A stretch of 64,000 nucleotides of DNA. Origin: Sphingopyxis indica. Lineage in GTDB: Bacteria > Pseudomonadota > Alphaproteobacteria > Sphingomonadales > Sphingomonadaceae. Location: assembly GCF_900188185.1 (NCBI RefSeq), contig NZ_FZPA01000007.1, forward strand, positions 62,001 to 126,000, read 5' to 3'. A model generated the notes under the pieces. That model did no database searches. It was not told the origin of the DNA and was given only the letters and a program-made list of their open reading frames with translations. Shown here piece by piece: positions 33,144 to 42,014 of this stretch. The position numbers and the translations under genes are program-made. Each line of letters opens with the position of its first letter. The stretch's first letter is position 1.

Positions 33144-34928
33144 ATGCCGGATTCGAGGGCCGACAACGCCGCGGACAGCTCCGACATAGCTGCCGGATGG
33201 GTCGAGCGGTTCAACCGGGCGCTTGCTTCAGGCGAGGAAGCGCAGCTCGCGAACGTTTTCCTGCCGGAGGGCTATTGGCGAAATGTGGCTGGCCTCGAGC
33301 GCGGAATCCGAACCATAAGCGGCGCGCCGCGCATTGCGCGCGAGCTATCCGCAGCCGCCAGGCGGTCCGGCACGAGGGCGGTCCGCCTCGATACGCAACT
33401 TGCTCCCCCGATGCCTGGCGAATTTGCCGGGCGGCGAACGATCGATGCCTGGCTCCGCTTCGATACCGCCGTCAGTACCGGGGTCGGCCAGGTCAGGCTG
33501 GATATTGCCGAAGGCCCCGAGGCGCCTCGCGCCTGGACTTTGATGACGGCGATCGACGAGCTCAAAGGACATGATATCGAGACCGAGCGCCGAAAGCGCG
33601 ACGGCACTGCCTTTGAGCGCGACTGGAAGCGGCCGAACTGGACCGAGCAGCGAAAGTCGAGCGCGGCATTCGCTGACCGCGAGCCCAGAGTGCTGATTGT
33701 TGGGGCCGGACACGGCGGACTGACGGTAGCCGCCTGGCTCAACGCACTCAACGTGGACAACCTTGTAGTCGATCGCCACGCGCGCATCGGCGACAGCTGG
33801 CGGAAGCGCTACAACAGCCTCAAGCTCCACAGCCCGACGGCCAGCGTGCATTTTCCTTTTCTCAGCTATCCGCCCACCTGGCCCAAATACATTCCGAAGG
33901 ACAAGATCGCCAACTGGATGGAATTTTACGCCGACGCCATGGAGATTAACTTCTGGCCAGAGACGGAGTTTGTGTCGGCGACCTATGACCGCCCCTCTCT
34001 ATCATGGGAGGCTCATCTCAAGACCGGTATATCCGCAGAACGCGTTGTGCGACCGGCCCACATCATACTCGCCACCAGCCAGATCGGCGCGCCCTACATC
34101 CCGGATATCCCGGGCATTGCGAACTTCAAGGGGCCAGTGATTCACTCCAGCCAGTTCAGCGGGGGAGCGGCCTGGGCAGGAAAGCGAGTGCTGGTGATGG
34201 GGACCGGGACGAGCGCACACGACATTGCCCAGGAACTGCACGCGCATGGCGCGCAAGTCACCATGGTGCAGCGGGGGACGACCGAAGTAATCAAGATCGA
34301 ACCAAGCGCGCATGTATATCTCGACGCGCTGTACGAACTCGATGGGCCATCCCTTGCACTCAAGGACCTCATTGCCTGCTCGGCTCCGATCGAGATCGTC
34401 AAGGCCGAGCACCGCCGTTTGACAAAGCTCGTGCGAGCTAATGATTCCGATTTGCTCGACCGTCTCGAACAGGCTGGGTTCAAGGTCGAGCGCGATCCCG
34501 AGAGTGGCGGCTGGCCGATGAAATACTTCACCCGGGGAGGCGGCTATTACATGAATGTCGGCTGCTCGGACCTCATCGCCGACGGCGAGATTTCAATCGT
34601 CCAGTTCGACCAGATCGAGTCCTTCGAGACGGGCGGACCCGTTCTGTTGGGCGGGCGCAGGATTCGGGTCGACCTCGTCGTGCTCGCAACCGGGTACAAG
34701 GGCTATGATGATGCCCTCCCCCGCTGGTTTGGCGATGACATTGCTGAAAGGGTGGGCCAAGTCTGGGGTATTGACCCCGAAACCGGGGAACTACGAAACA
34801 TGTGGACGCCTACCGCACAGCCTGGCCTGTGGTTCGCTGGCGGTTCGTTCGTCCACAGCCGAATCTATGCAAAATATGTTGCCCTCCAGATCAAGGCAGA
34901 GGAAGAGAAGCTTTGCCCCGCTAGCTAG
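33144..34928 (+). CDS. Flavin-containing monooxygenase with N-terminal NTF2-like domain
   Basis: A 594-residue class B flavoprotein. About residues 15-150 resemble a SnoaL/NTF2-like domain (GWVERFNRALASGEEAQLAN). The FAD Rossmann motif VLIVGAGHGGLTVAAWL follows. The FMO/Baeyer-Villiger fingerprint is FKGPVIHSSQF (F-x-G-x3-H-x3-F, nearer FMO than BVMO). The NADPH Rossmann motif is VLVMGTGTSAHDIAQ, and LATGYKGYD comes late. GAGGAGATC precedes ATG 33144; TTG 33123 is less likely. It probably inserts one oxygen into a ring ketone or heteroatom. It is the last gene of the rightward catabolic unit, overlapping none, and is followed by an IS remnant. Confidence 0.92.
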   Translation: MPDSRADNAADSSDIAAGWVERFNRALASGEEAQLANVFLPEGYWRNVAGLERGIRTISGAPRIARELSAAARRSGTRAVRLDTQLAPPMPGEFAGRRTIDAWLRFDTAVSTGVGQVRLDIAEGPEAPRAWTLMTAIDELKGHDIETERRKRDGTAFERDWKRPNWTEQRKSSAAFADREPRVLIVGAGHGGLTVAAWLNALNVDNLVVDRHARIGDSWRKRYNSLKLHSPTASVHFPFLSYPPTWPKYIPKDKIANWMEFYADAMEINFWPETEFVSATYDRPSLSWEAHLKTGISAERVVRPAHIILATSQIGAPYIPDIPGIANFKGPVIHSSQFSGGAAWAGKRVLVMGTGTSAHDIAQELHAHGAQVTMVQRGTTEVIKIEPSAHVYLDALYELDGPSLALKDLIACSAPIEIVKAEHRRLTKLVRANDSDLLDRLEQAGFKVERDPESGGWPMKYFTRGGGYYMNVGCSDLIADGEISIVQFDQIESFETGGPVLLGGRRIRVDLVVLATGYKGYDDALPRWFGDDIAERVGQVWGIDPETGELRNMWTPTAQPGLWFAGGSFVHSRIYAKYVALQIKAEEEKLCPAS

Positions 34929-34936
34929 ATGAGTAG

Positions 34937-35206
34937 ATGAAGCTCGACAGCGAGACGGCGCGGCAGCAGCATGAGCTCTTGAATGGGGAGATCTTCTATA
35001 CACTGGCCGAGGCGAAATCCTGATCGAGGCCTGGCGGCAGCACTACAACAACACCGTCAAGCCGCACAGCTCGCTGGGCTACCGGCCGGCCGCCCCAGAG
35101 ACTGCGACGCCGCCACGGCCGCCCTCCTGTTTCCGTGCGGCCGGCCATGGCACCGGAGAGGACAATGTGCTAACAATCAAACTGGACCACTCGGTGGGGG
35201 CCGATC
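34937..35206 (+). pseudogene. IS3-family transposase C-terminal remnant with terminal repeat
   Basis: The reading LDSETARQQHELLNGEIFYT then, in another frame, LIEAWRQHYNNTVKPHSSLG is the C-terminus of an IS3-type OrfB; a frameshift near 35014 breaks it. The right end follows at about 35169-35206 (CAATCAAACTGGACCACTCG). The 5' part of the element is missing. It lies directly behind the monooxygenase gene and marks the edge of the catabolic block. Confidence 0.8.
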
Positions 35207-35273
35207 ACCTTGAAGGGGTGCGCAGCGCCGAACCTGCGCTGGTCTGATTTTGTTCTATATGGAGGCGTAGTGA

Positions 35274-36029
35274 ATGCGAACGAGAGTTGCGGCGCCTTCA
35301 ACTGCGCAGTCGAATGGCGCGCTTCCGAGGCGATCGATGGAGCAGTTCTCAGCGGCCAACTTCTCGATGAGCCAGAGCTCATATGCCTATGCGCAGATCA
35401 GGAGCGGCATTCTGGCGGGCGAGATTAGCGCAGACGAACGACTCAAGATCCGGGGCCTTGCTGAAGAACTTGGAATCAGCCCAGGCGCGGTACGGGAGGC
35501 GCTTTCGCGGCTTGTTGCCGAACGGCTCGTCATTTCGAGAGACCAGAAGGGGTTCGTCGTTACTCCTCTCAAGATCGAAGACTTGACAGACCTGACTGAC
35601 CTCCGCTGCGAACTTGAAGGAATTGCGCTGCGGCGTTCGGTCCAACGAGGCGGGCTGGAGTGGGAAGCGAACGTGATTGCCGCCGCGCATCGCCTGCGCG
35701 GAACCGAGCAATTCGTGCCTGGAACTGATCGCGTTCTGCACCAGCCGTGGGCCGATCTCCACTCCGCCTTCCACACCGCATTGATAAACGCCTGCGGCAG
35801 CGAGCGCCTGATCGCGCTTCATCTGGATCTGTTCGAACAGTCAGCCAGATATCAACGTCTCGCCGTGTATGTCAGCTCGAAGCGGGATGGTGCCGCCGAG
35901 CATCAGGCACTGGTTGACGCGGCGATCGAGCGGGATGCCGACCGGCTCGTCGAGCTTGCCACTACGCACATACGCACGACCACGGACTTGATCGTTCAAG
36001 CCATGCGCTACGCGCCCGAGGCTTGCTGA
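35274..36029 (+). CDS. GntR-family transcriptional regulator (FCD type)
   Basis: A 251-residue FadR-subfamily repressor. The winged helix is YAQIRSGILAGEISADERLK, then IRGLAEELGISPGAVREALS and RLVAERLVISRDQKGFVV. The FCD ligand domain follows (DLTDLRCELEGIALRRSV), with metal-type residues in LHSAFHTALI, EHQALVDAAIERD and LATTHIRTT. The start is uncertain: ATG 35274, or a later Met such as MEQFSAANF. It is the only regulator beside the catabolic genes and probably responds to a pathway acid or its CoA ester, although IS debris separates it from them. Confidence 0.9.
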   Translation: MRTRVAAPSTAQSNGALPRRSMEQFSAANFSMSQSSYAYAQIRSGILAGEISADERLKIRGLAEELGISPGAVREALSRLVAERLVISRDQKGFVVTPLKIEDLTDLTDLRCELEGIALRRSVQRGGLEWEANVIAAAHRLRGTEQFVPGTDRVLHQPWADLHSAFHTALINACGSERLIALHLDLFEQSARYQRLAVYVSSKRDGAAEHQALVDAAIERDADRLVELATTHIRTTTDLIVQAMRYAPEAC

Positions 36030-36076
36030 AAAGAAGGTATGTCAATTGCTTATTTGTTTTTAATCCGAAACTCGCC

Positions 36077-36227
36077 AGTTCGGCCGCGAAGGTCCCGATC
36101 GTCGAGCGCTGGTTGTTCGGGCGTCTGCGACGCCGGACCTTCTACAGCCTGGCCGAGTTCAATGCCGCGATCGCCGAACTGCTTGCCGAGCTGAACGATC
36201 GGCGCGTGCTGCGCCCGGGTTGGCCGT
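36077..36227 (+). pseudogene. IS21-family istA fragment
   Basis: The stretch VERWLFGRLRRRTFYSLAEF then NAAIAELLAELNDR matches an internal piece of an IS21-type IstA transposase, without its start, catalytic residues or end. It stops where the IS66 end sequence begins (about 36228), so an IS66 element seems to have inserted into it. The 5' part is also gone. Confidence 0.6.
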
Positions 36228-36558
36228 AAGCATACGCCGAGTACCGCGGCGCAGTTTGGATCAGGCGGCGAGCGCGACTTGGGCGGCCTTCCAATTCCAC
36301 GGGAGCAGTTCGTCGAGGCGGCTGACGGGATGGTCGGCGATGCGGGCGAGGACGTAGGCGAGCCATGCCTGCGGATCGACGTTGTTGAGTCGACAGGTCA
36401 GGATCAGCGAATAGGCGACCGCCGCCCGCTGGCCACCGCGATCCGAGCCGCAAAACAGCCATGACTTGCGCCCGAGAGGCACGCAGCGCAGTGAACGCTC
36501 GGCGGCGTTGTTTGAGAGACAGACCTTGCCATCGCTGAGGAAGCGGGTCAAAGGTCAT
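36228..36558 (-). pseudogene. IS66-family transposase C-terminal fragment
   Basis: On the minus strand FLSDGKVCLSNNAAERSLRC, then GRKSWLFCGSDRGGQRAAVA, YSLILTCRLNNVDPQAWLAY and VLARIADHPVSRLDELLPWN are the C-terminus of IS66 TnpC. The terminal sequence GTAAGCATACGCCGAGTACC at about 36226-36245 is IS66-like. The N-terminal part and the other IS66 genes are missing, so it is a dead remnant. Confidence 0.85.
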
Positions 36559-37231
36559 AGCATTTCAGAAATCGCGGTCCAGCTGCAACTCGGGCGACCA
36601 AAAGCTGCGGGGGGGACTTGAATCGCAACCGGGTGCCCGAAAATGAATGCGCGACCGATCATCGACACGGCATCATCAATGAGTCTGCAACGGCGTCCCA
36701 GCAAGATCCGAACCATACCATCAAACCCCACACAAAACGTGGGAACATATGTGGGGCTGGCTTTCTCGCCTCACCACTTTATCATGCAAAAACAACACGA
36801 TAAAGTGGTTGACTGGTGCCCAGAAGAGAACTGAACTGGGCATCAAAGCGGCGGAAATCCGATGCAATCAACAACGAGATACCGCTGAAACCATCATAGA
36901 AACCATCACACAATTTGGCAAGGGCTGGACGATATCGGAAGCCGATTTTTGGTTGCCAATTCGCTCGCGATCGCAGTCGCAGCTTTTCAAGTGTGGATCA
37001 GCGTTGGCGCGCGCCCCTCCTCTTTCACGATCTATCATTTTGAATTATCGTAAAAAGGTGGTTTTGACCGGGGTCCCGATAGGCGCCGCCCGGGACCCCG
37101 ACACGCGCCAGTATAGGCATAACAATCAACGCCTATGCTTTCGTGAAGCGTGGCATCACTCTGACGCTGATCGACAATTCTCCGTCTCGAAGACCGCAGC
37201 ATCCGAGCATTGTCGCTGGCCGCGAATTTGC
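36559..37231. other. AT-richer gap with no supported gene
   Basis: The stretch is less GC-rich than the rest and has only ORFs without family features. One hairpin is clear: ACCACTTTATC (36773-36783) pairs with GATAAAGTGGT (36799-36809) around a 15-base loop. I see no promoter or RNA gene that I can defend. Confidence 0.5.
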
Positions 37232-38281
37232 TCAGTCTTCGATCGGAAGGGTCGTGCCTCTGCTCAAGGTTTTTGCACAATCTGACGCTGTGTCGGCTGA
37301 TGGATCGGAAGCCTGAGGTGCGACAAGCGTGTCGGGAATGACGATTTCGGGCTGGCCTGCCCGATCGCGACCCTTGCCGCGCAACACGTCAATTTCCCGC
37401 TGCCGCATCTCAAGATACAAGCTGCGCGTCTCCACATAGGGATCAGCGCTTTCCTCTTGCAAACGCTCGATTTCCGCGTCCCGCGCGACACGATCGTTCA
37501 GCCTGTTGATGACGGTGGTCGGGACAGCATAGGCGGTCTGGTTGAAAGGCTTGCCAACGGAAACGGGCAAGACGAGCAGGTCGATGCCGTCGCCGACCAT
37601 ATCGCGCAATGTCGTGGGCCCCACCAGCGGAAGGAAGAAATAGAGCCCGGGCTCCACCCCATAGAAGCCAAGCGTGTTTGCGAAGCCGTTGGATCGATAG
37701 GGCAGATTGACGGGCGCCTTTTTGGCGACGTCGAATACACCCGCGACGCCGATCGTCGAGTTGATCGCGAAGCGGCCGACCGTTTCCAAAGCCTTTCCTA
37801 TCTTGAACTGGAGCAGGAAGTTCACAAAATTGATCGGCTCGCTGAGATTGCGCAAGGCGTTGCCAAGACCATCACGGATCGGCTTCGGAACGCCCCCCTC
37901 ATATCCCTTGGCGATCGGCCCAACGAGCGCCTTGTCGACCGACTGAGCCACCTGGAAGGCCTCAATATTAACATTCTGGAGTGGGTCGCCCGGCGGCGCT
38001 TCGCCCCGCGCGGTTACGATAATCTCGTCCGGCGCTGCTTCAGCCGTATTTTCAGGATTCGCCGGCACATCGATCGATTGTCCCGTTTCCACCGGCTCTT
38101 CGCCGATCATGACAGGGGTCTGCACTTCGCCCTGTGAATCCACAATCATCGGACATGGTTCGGCAGAAGCTGCCTGAGCTTGATCTGTCCGGACCAATGG
38201 CTCATTCTGGTGAACAACGCCTATTTCTTCGGGCTGCGTTCCGATCAGAAGGAAAGCGGCAGCACTGGTTACGACGCTCAT
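37232..38281 (-). CDS. MlaA (VacJ)-family outer-membrane lipid-asymmetry protein
   Basis: About 349 residues from ATG 38281. MlaA motifs: EPINFVNFLLQFKIGKAL, RFAINSTIGVAGVFDVAKKA, NTLGFYGVEPGLYFFLPLVG and GPTTLRDMVGDGIDL. MlaA removes misplaced phospholipids from the outer leaflet. Here the N-terminus has a hydrophobic stretch (SVVTSAAAFLLIG), but no clear lipobox, and an acidic Pro-rich spacer before the domain. A longer frame starts at 38323. It stands alone in an IS-rich region, without mlaFEDBC, so it may be a cargo copy rather than the main chromosomal one. Confidence 0.85.
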   Translation of the reverse strand: MSVVTSAAAFLLIGTQPEEIGVVHQNEPLVRTDQAQAASAEPCPMIVDSQGEVQTPVMIGEEPVETGQSIDVPANPENTAEAAPDEIIVTARGEAPPGDPLQNVNIEAFQVAQSVDKALVGPIAKGYEGGVPKPIRDGLGNALRNLSEPINFVNFLLQFKIGKALETVGRFAINSTIGVAGVFDVAKKAPVNLPYRSNGFANTLGFYGVEPGLYFFLPLVGPTTLRDMVGDGIDLLVLPVSVGKPFNQTAYAVPTTVINRLNDRVARDAEIERLQEESADPYVETRSLYLEMRQREIDVLRGKGRDRAGQPEIVIPDTLVAPQASDPSADTASDCAKTLSRGTTLPIED

Positions 38282-38359
38282 TTTGCGGTTATCTCCGATA
38301 TATCGAACATCTTTGGCGTCCAATCTTCTGCCAACGTCTTTAGGCTGGATACGCCCTGG

Positions 38360-39208
38360 TCAGCGGGAAATCAGTAGCGGAACCCGCGCGCTCGACAGCA
38401 GCGATCGAGTGACACCGCCGAAGAGTATCTCGGTGGTGCGCGGGTGGCTGTAAGCCCCGATCACGAGCAGGTTTGCGTCGCGTTCCGCCGCCTGGTCGAG
38501 GATCACATCCGCCACCGGTGCGCCCTCGGACGTGATGTTGGCGATCTCGACACGTGCGCCGTGTCTGGACAAATGTTCAAGGAGATTGGCACCAGGCTCT
38601 GTTCCAAAACGTTCGGGGTTCCGGCCGCTGTCGATGGTGAGTATCGTCACGTTGGACGCGGAATTGATGAACGGAATTGCGTCGTTCACCGCCCGCCGCG
38701 CTTCTCGGCTGCGATTCCATGCGATCAGCACATTTTCGCCGATCGTCTCACCGCCCCATCCCGCAGGGATCATCAGCACGGGAATTCCGGTGGCCAGCAA
38801 CAGTCGCTCGGCCGACCAGCCTGACGGGAGGTCTGCCGGTTTGGGATGCGCCGCGACGATGAGATCGCAGTGCAGCGCCCGCAACATGCTTTCGTCGCGC
38901 AGGTCATCGCGCCACACGATCCGGAATTCGGAGCCGATGCCATATTCGCGGGCCAGCTCTCCAAAATGGCGGGCGGCGGCAATAATTTTCTGTTCGTCGG
39001 CAAGCCGTTGCCGCGTCAGCACGTCTCGAATCGCCGCAGTGCCCCTTGCATAGGTTTCGGTGGGATGCGCGTTTTCGTGGGACACGCCATAGACGCCCAC
39101 CAGATGCGCATTATGACGTTGCGCGATCGCAACCGCACGGCGACCTATGTGTTCGCCCTCGGGCGTGGCGGCGAGGAAAACGGCGATATCTCTCCAGATA
39201 GGCAACAA
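38360..39208 (-). CDS. Tandem universal stress protein (UspA family)
   Basis: A 282-residue protein with two Usp domains. The first starts RDIAVFLAATPEGEHIGRRA. The second has ENVLIAWNRSREARRAVNDA and ends with the nucleotide-binding signature LLVIGAYSHPRTTEILFGGV followed by TRSLLSSARVPLLIS. Tandem Usp proteins are cytosolic stress proteins, some binding ATP. It reads toward the MlaA-like gene (78 bases from its start) and may share its transcript. The function here is unknown. Confidence 0.9.
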   Translation of the reverse strand: MLPIWRDIAVFLAATPEGEHIGRRAVAIAQRHNAHLVGVYGVSHENAHPTETYARGTAAIRDVLTRQRLADEQKIIAAARHFGELAREYGIGSEFRIVWRDDLRDESMLRALHCDLIVAAHPKPADLPSGWSAERLLLATGIPVLMIPAGWGGETIGENVLIAWNRSREARRAVNDAIPFINSASNVTILTIDSGRNPERFGTEPGANLLEHLSRHGARVEIANITSEGAPVADVILDQAAERDANLLVIGAYSHPRTTEILFGGVTRSLLSSARVPLLISR

Positions 39209-39656
39209 GGGTTACGATCCTCCAGTTTACGGTTGTCCTCTATCAGATCAGCGGCGTCCTGGCCGAACTGCAGACCAAGACACCGAAAGGCTTCAAGACG
39301 GGGATTTGAGAGAGGTTGAAGGTTTGCTTGCGCGGTCCATCGGCAAAAACGCCGATAAAGTCGCCTGATCCAGGTTGATCCAGAGGGCAGAGGTCCATAA
39401 CCGGCAGCCGCATCTTGCATGCCGATCCAAATCGCGCGACGTTCCAACAGGGAGGGTGAAATCCCGCGGTCGGCTAGCCCGTCTGCGGGGCCATCGACTG
39501 ACGGGCTAGCAGACAGGAGGTAGGCCTCACAGGAACCTTCGCCTGCCAAGGACAATGGCTGCAAGAACAATCGGCGAGCAGATTCATCCTGAGCACGCGA
39601 CGCATTCGGAAATTGGCCGAAGGCTCCTTCCACTTCACGACCCTCCCTCATTTCTC

Positions 39657-39680
39657 GTTGGAATGAGCCCTCACTCCAAC
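39657..39680. promoter_or_regulatory. TetR-type palindromic operator, copy 2
   Basis: GTTGGAATGAG-CC-CTCACTCCAAC has 11-base arms with one mismatch. Its core TGGAATGAG-N2-CTCAYTCCA matches the perfect palindrome at 48474-48493 at all but one arm position. It lies in the gap 39209-39754, where I support no gene; the IS21 element inserted 75 bases to the right may have displaced its target. Confidence 0.55.
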
Positions 39681-39817
39681 ATCGAACGAGTAAACCTTCC
39701 AGGAAAGGCAGTCAAGACAGCCCATCGCCTCATCTCTCATTTCAGTCAGCCGTCTGTCAGTGGGCGTGTAATTCTCCGCGAAAGTGGGCATTGAAAATTC
39801 CCTGATTGTTGGAGCTG

Positions 39818-39859
39818 GTTCCCCAATGCGCCGGGGTTAACCCCGGCGCATTGGGGAAC
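39818..39859. repeat. Perfect 42-bp palindrome inside IS21 left end
   Basis: Arms GTTCCCCAATGCGCCGGGG and its complement flank a central TTAA. A second short palindrome, CGCCAA-AA-TTGGCG, follows at once (39859-39872). Both lie between the left terminal repeat and istA (ATG 39904). In RNA the palindrome forms a very stable hairpin that could block read-through into istA. Confidence 0.8.
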
Positions 39860-39903
39860 GCCAAAATTGGCGCGAGAAGGTCTCCCGACAGGAGGCGACG
39901 CCG

Positions 39904-41160
39904 ATGATCCGACTTGGAGAAGCCATGATGATATTGGAGCTGCACCGGCAGGGGCTGTCGGTAACTGCGATTGCCCGCCGCACAGGCCGCGATCCCAAGA
40001 CTGTTCGCAAGTATATCGAGCGCGGTGTGGAAGCGCCGGACTACGGCCCACGGAGAATAGGGCGGCCCTGTAAGATCGCCCCGTACATGGAGTTCCTGCG
40101 CGAGCGCGTAAAAGCGTTCCCCGACCTGACGGCGTCGCGCCTGACCCGCGAGATCCGGGAAATGGGCTACATGGGCGCCTACACGGCGGTGAAGCGCTAT
40201 CTGGCGGCGATCCGGCCCGAACATGATGTCAGACCTTACGAGGTCCGCTTCGAGACCAGGGCGGGCGTCCAAGGCCAGGTCGACTTCGCGCGCTTCGTTG
40301 TTGAGTTTACCGACGAGCCTGGCGTGGCGCGCATCGTCTGGCTGTTCAGCATGGTGCTGGGCTACTCGCGCTTTCTGTTCGCCCGCTATGTGTTGCACCA
40401 GGATCTGCAGACGCTGCTGCGCTGCCATATGCAGGCGTTCGAGGCGATGGACGGCGCGCCGATCGAGATCCTCTATGATCGAATGAAGACGGCAGTGACC
40501 GGCGAAGATGACCAGGGTCATATCGTTTACAACAGCTCGCTGCTGGCGCTGGCGAAGCATTACCGCTTCCAGCCGAGGGCGTGCCGGCCCTATCGCGCCA
40601 AGACCAAAGGGAAAGTCGAGCGGCCGTTCCGTTACATCCGTGAGGACTTCTTCCTGGGGCGATCCTTCCGCACCATGGAGGACCTCAATGCCCAGCTCAT
40701 CGTCTGGCTCGACACGGTCGCCAATGCACGGGTCCATGGCACGACCCAGCGCGTGGTCGCTGAAGCCTTTGCCGAAGAACAGGACGAACTGCAGCGCCTG
40801 CCTGAGCACCGCTTCAATGCGGTGTTGAAGCTTGAGAGGCGGGTCAGCCATGACGGGCTCGTGGCGGTTGGTGGAAACTACTACAGCGTGCCCGGCCGGA
40901 CACGTCGGGTCGTCGAGATCGAGCAGCTGCCGGACCTGATCCGCATCATCGACCGCAGTATCGTGGTTGCCGAGCATCCCGTACTTGAAGGGCGCCGACA
41001 ATATCGCATCGACCGGCGCCATCGCACCGGGCGGCCGCAAGCGCGCACGCCCGATCGGCCGACGATGATGATCGGTCGGATCGGCGATCATGTGCCGCTG
41101 CGCTCGCTGGCGATTTACGAGGCAATCGGCGCGAGCCTGGCAATGGAGGGGCGGCCATGA
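39904..41160 (+). CDS. istA: IS21-family transposase IstA
   Basis: A 418-residue DDE transposase. The N-terminal helix-turn-helix is GLSVTAIARRTGRDPKTVRK. The catalytic residues are D in GQVDFARF, D in ILYDRMKTAV and E in KGKVERPFRYI. The C-terminal beta-barrel has VAVGGNYYSVPGRTRRVVE. AGGAGG lies eight bases before the ATG. The stop overlaps the istB start (ATGA), the usual coupled arrangement. It appears intact. Confidence 0.95.
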   Translation: MIRLGEAMMILELHRQGLSVTAIARRTGRDPKTVRKYIERGVEAPDYGPRRIGRPCKIAPYMEFLRERVKAFPDLTASRLTREIREMGYMGAYTAVKRYLAAIRPEHDVRPYEVRFETRAGVQGQVDFARFVVEFTDEPGVARIVWLFSMVLGYSRFLFARYVLHQDLQTLLRCHMQAFEAMDGAPIEILYDRMKTAVTGEDDQGHIVYNSSLLALAKHYRFQPRACRPYRAKTKGKVERPFRYIREDFFLGRSFRTMEDLNAQLIVWLDTVANARVHGTTQRVVAEAFAEEQDELQRLPEHRFNAVLKLERRVSHDGLVAVGGNYYSVPGRTRRVVEIEQLPDLIRIIDRSIVVAEHPVLEGRRQYRIDRRHRTGRPQARTPDRPTMMIGRIGDHVPLRSLAIYEAIGASLAMEGRP

Positions 41161-42014
41161 ACGGCGCGGCTCCTTCTGCGCGCGTGGACTCGATCCGCCG
41201 GAGTCTCGTGAGCCTCAAGATGCCCAGAGCGCTCGAAATCCTTGATGCGACCTTGCGGCGCATCGAGCAGGGCCAGATCGACGGCATCGAGGCGCTCGAC
41301 GAGTTGCTGGGCGAAGAGCTGTCACTGCGCGAGAACCGCCGGATCAAGGCGGCCCTGCGCATGGCGCGGCTGCCTGTGGTCAAGACGTTGGCCGGCTACG
41401 ACTTCTCGTTCCAGCCCTCGCTCGACAGGAATCGCATCCTGGCACTGGCGGGGCTCGACTTCATCGAACGCGCCGAGGTCGTCCACCTGCTCGGACCGCC
41501 CGGGACCGGAAAAAGCCACATTGCCACAGCACTGGCGGTCGAGGCTGTCCGTGCCGGCAAAGCGGTCTACTTCATCCCGCTCGCCGATCTGATCGCGCAG
41601 CTCGCCAAGGCTGAGCGCGAAGGCACGCTCCGGGAGAAGATCCGCTTCCTCACCAGGGCATCGCTGCTCGTTGTTGACGAAATCGGATATCTGCCGGTCA
41701 CGCCGGGCGGCGCCAACCTGTTCTTCCAGCTCGTCAACGCCCGATACGAAAAGGGCGCCATGATCCTGACATCCAATCGCGGCTTCGCCGAATGGGGCGA
41801 GGTCTTCGGCGATCCCGTCGTCGCGACCGCGCTGCTCGACAGGCTCCTCCATCACGCCGTCGTCATCCAGATCGAGGGCTCCAGCTACCGCATGCGTGAA
41901 CATGCCGCGCTCGTGCCCGAAAACCTGCGCAGCGGCACCGCGTTCAATCCGCCAACGCCAAAGCGGCGCGGCCGCCCGTCAATGAAAGGAAATCAAGATC
42001 CAGCTCACGGCTGA
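41157..42014 (+). CDS. istB: IS21-family helper ATPase IstB
   Basis: A 285-residue AAA+ ATPase that controls target choice for IstA. Walker A is LLGPPGTGKSHIATAL and Walker B is LLVVDEIGYLP, followed by the sensor region LTSNRGFAEWGEVFGD. The C-terminal tail SYRMREHAALVPENL is typical. ATGA overlap with istA. Intact. Confidence 0.95.
   Translation: MNGAAPSARVDSIRRSLVSLKMPRALEILDATLRRIEQGQIDGIEALDELLGEELSLRENRRIKAALRMARLPVVKTLAGYDFSFQPSLDRNRILALAGLDFIERAEVVHLLGPPGTGKSHIATALAVEAVRAGKAVYFIPLADLIAQLAKAEREGTLREKIRFLTRASLLVVDEIGYLPVTPGGANLFFQLVNARYEKGAMILTSNRGFAEWGEVFGDPVVATALLDRLLHHAVVIQIEGSSYRMREHAALVPENLRSGTAFNPPTPKRRGRPSMKGNQDPAHG

Noticed and set aside
36749-37285. 178-codon plus-strand ORF between IS66 remnant and MlaA gene
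   Set aside because: It overlaps the MlaA 3' end, spans a hairpin, has no ribosome site or family feature, and is compositionally unlike coding sequence nearby.
39145-39651. 168-codon minus-strand ORF upstream of the Usp gene
   Set aside because: It overlaps the start of the Usp gene, is low-complexity and has no recognisable domain; the operator-like palindrome just upstream is noted separately.
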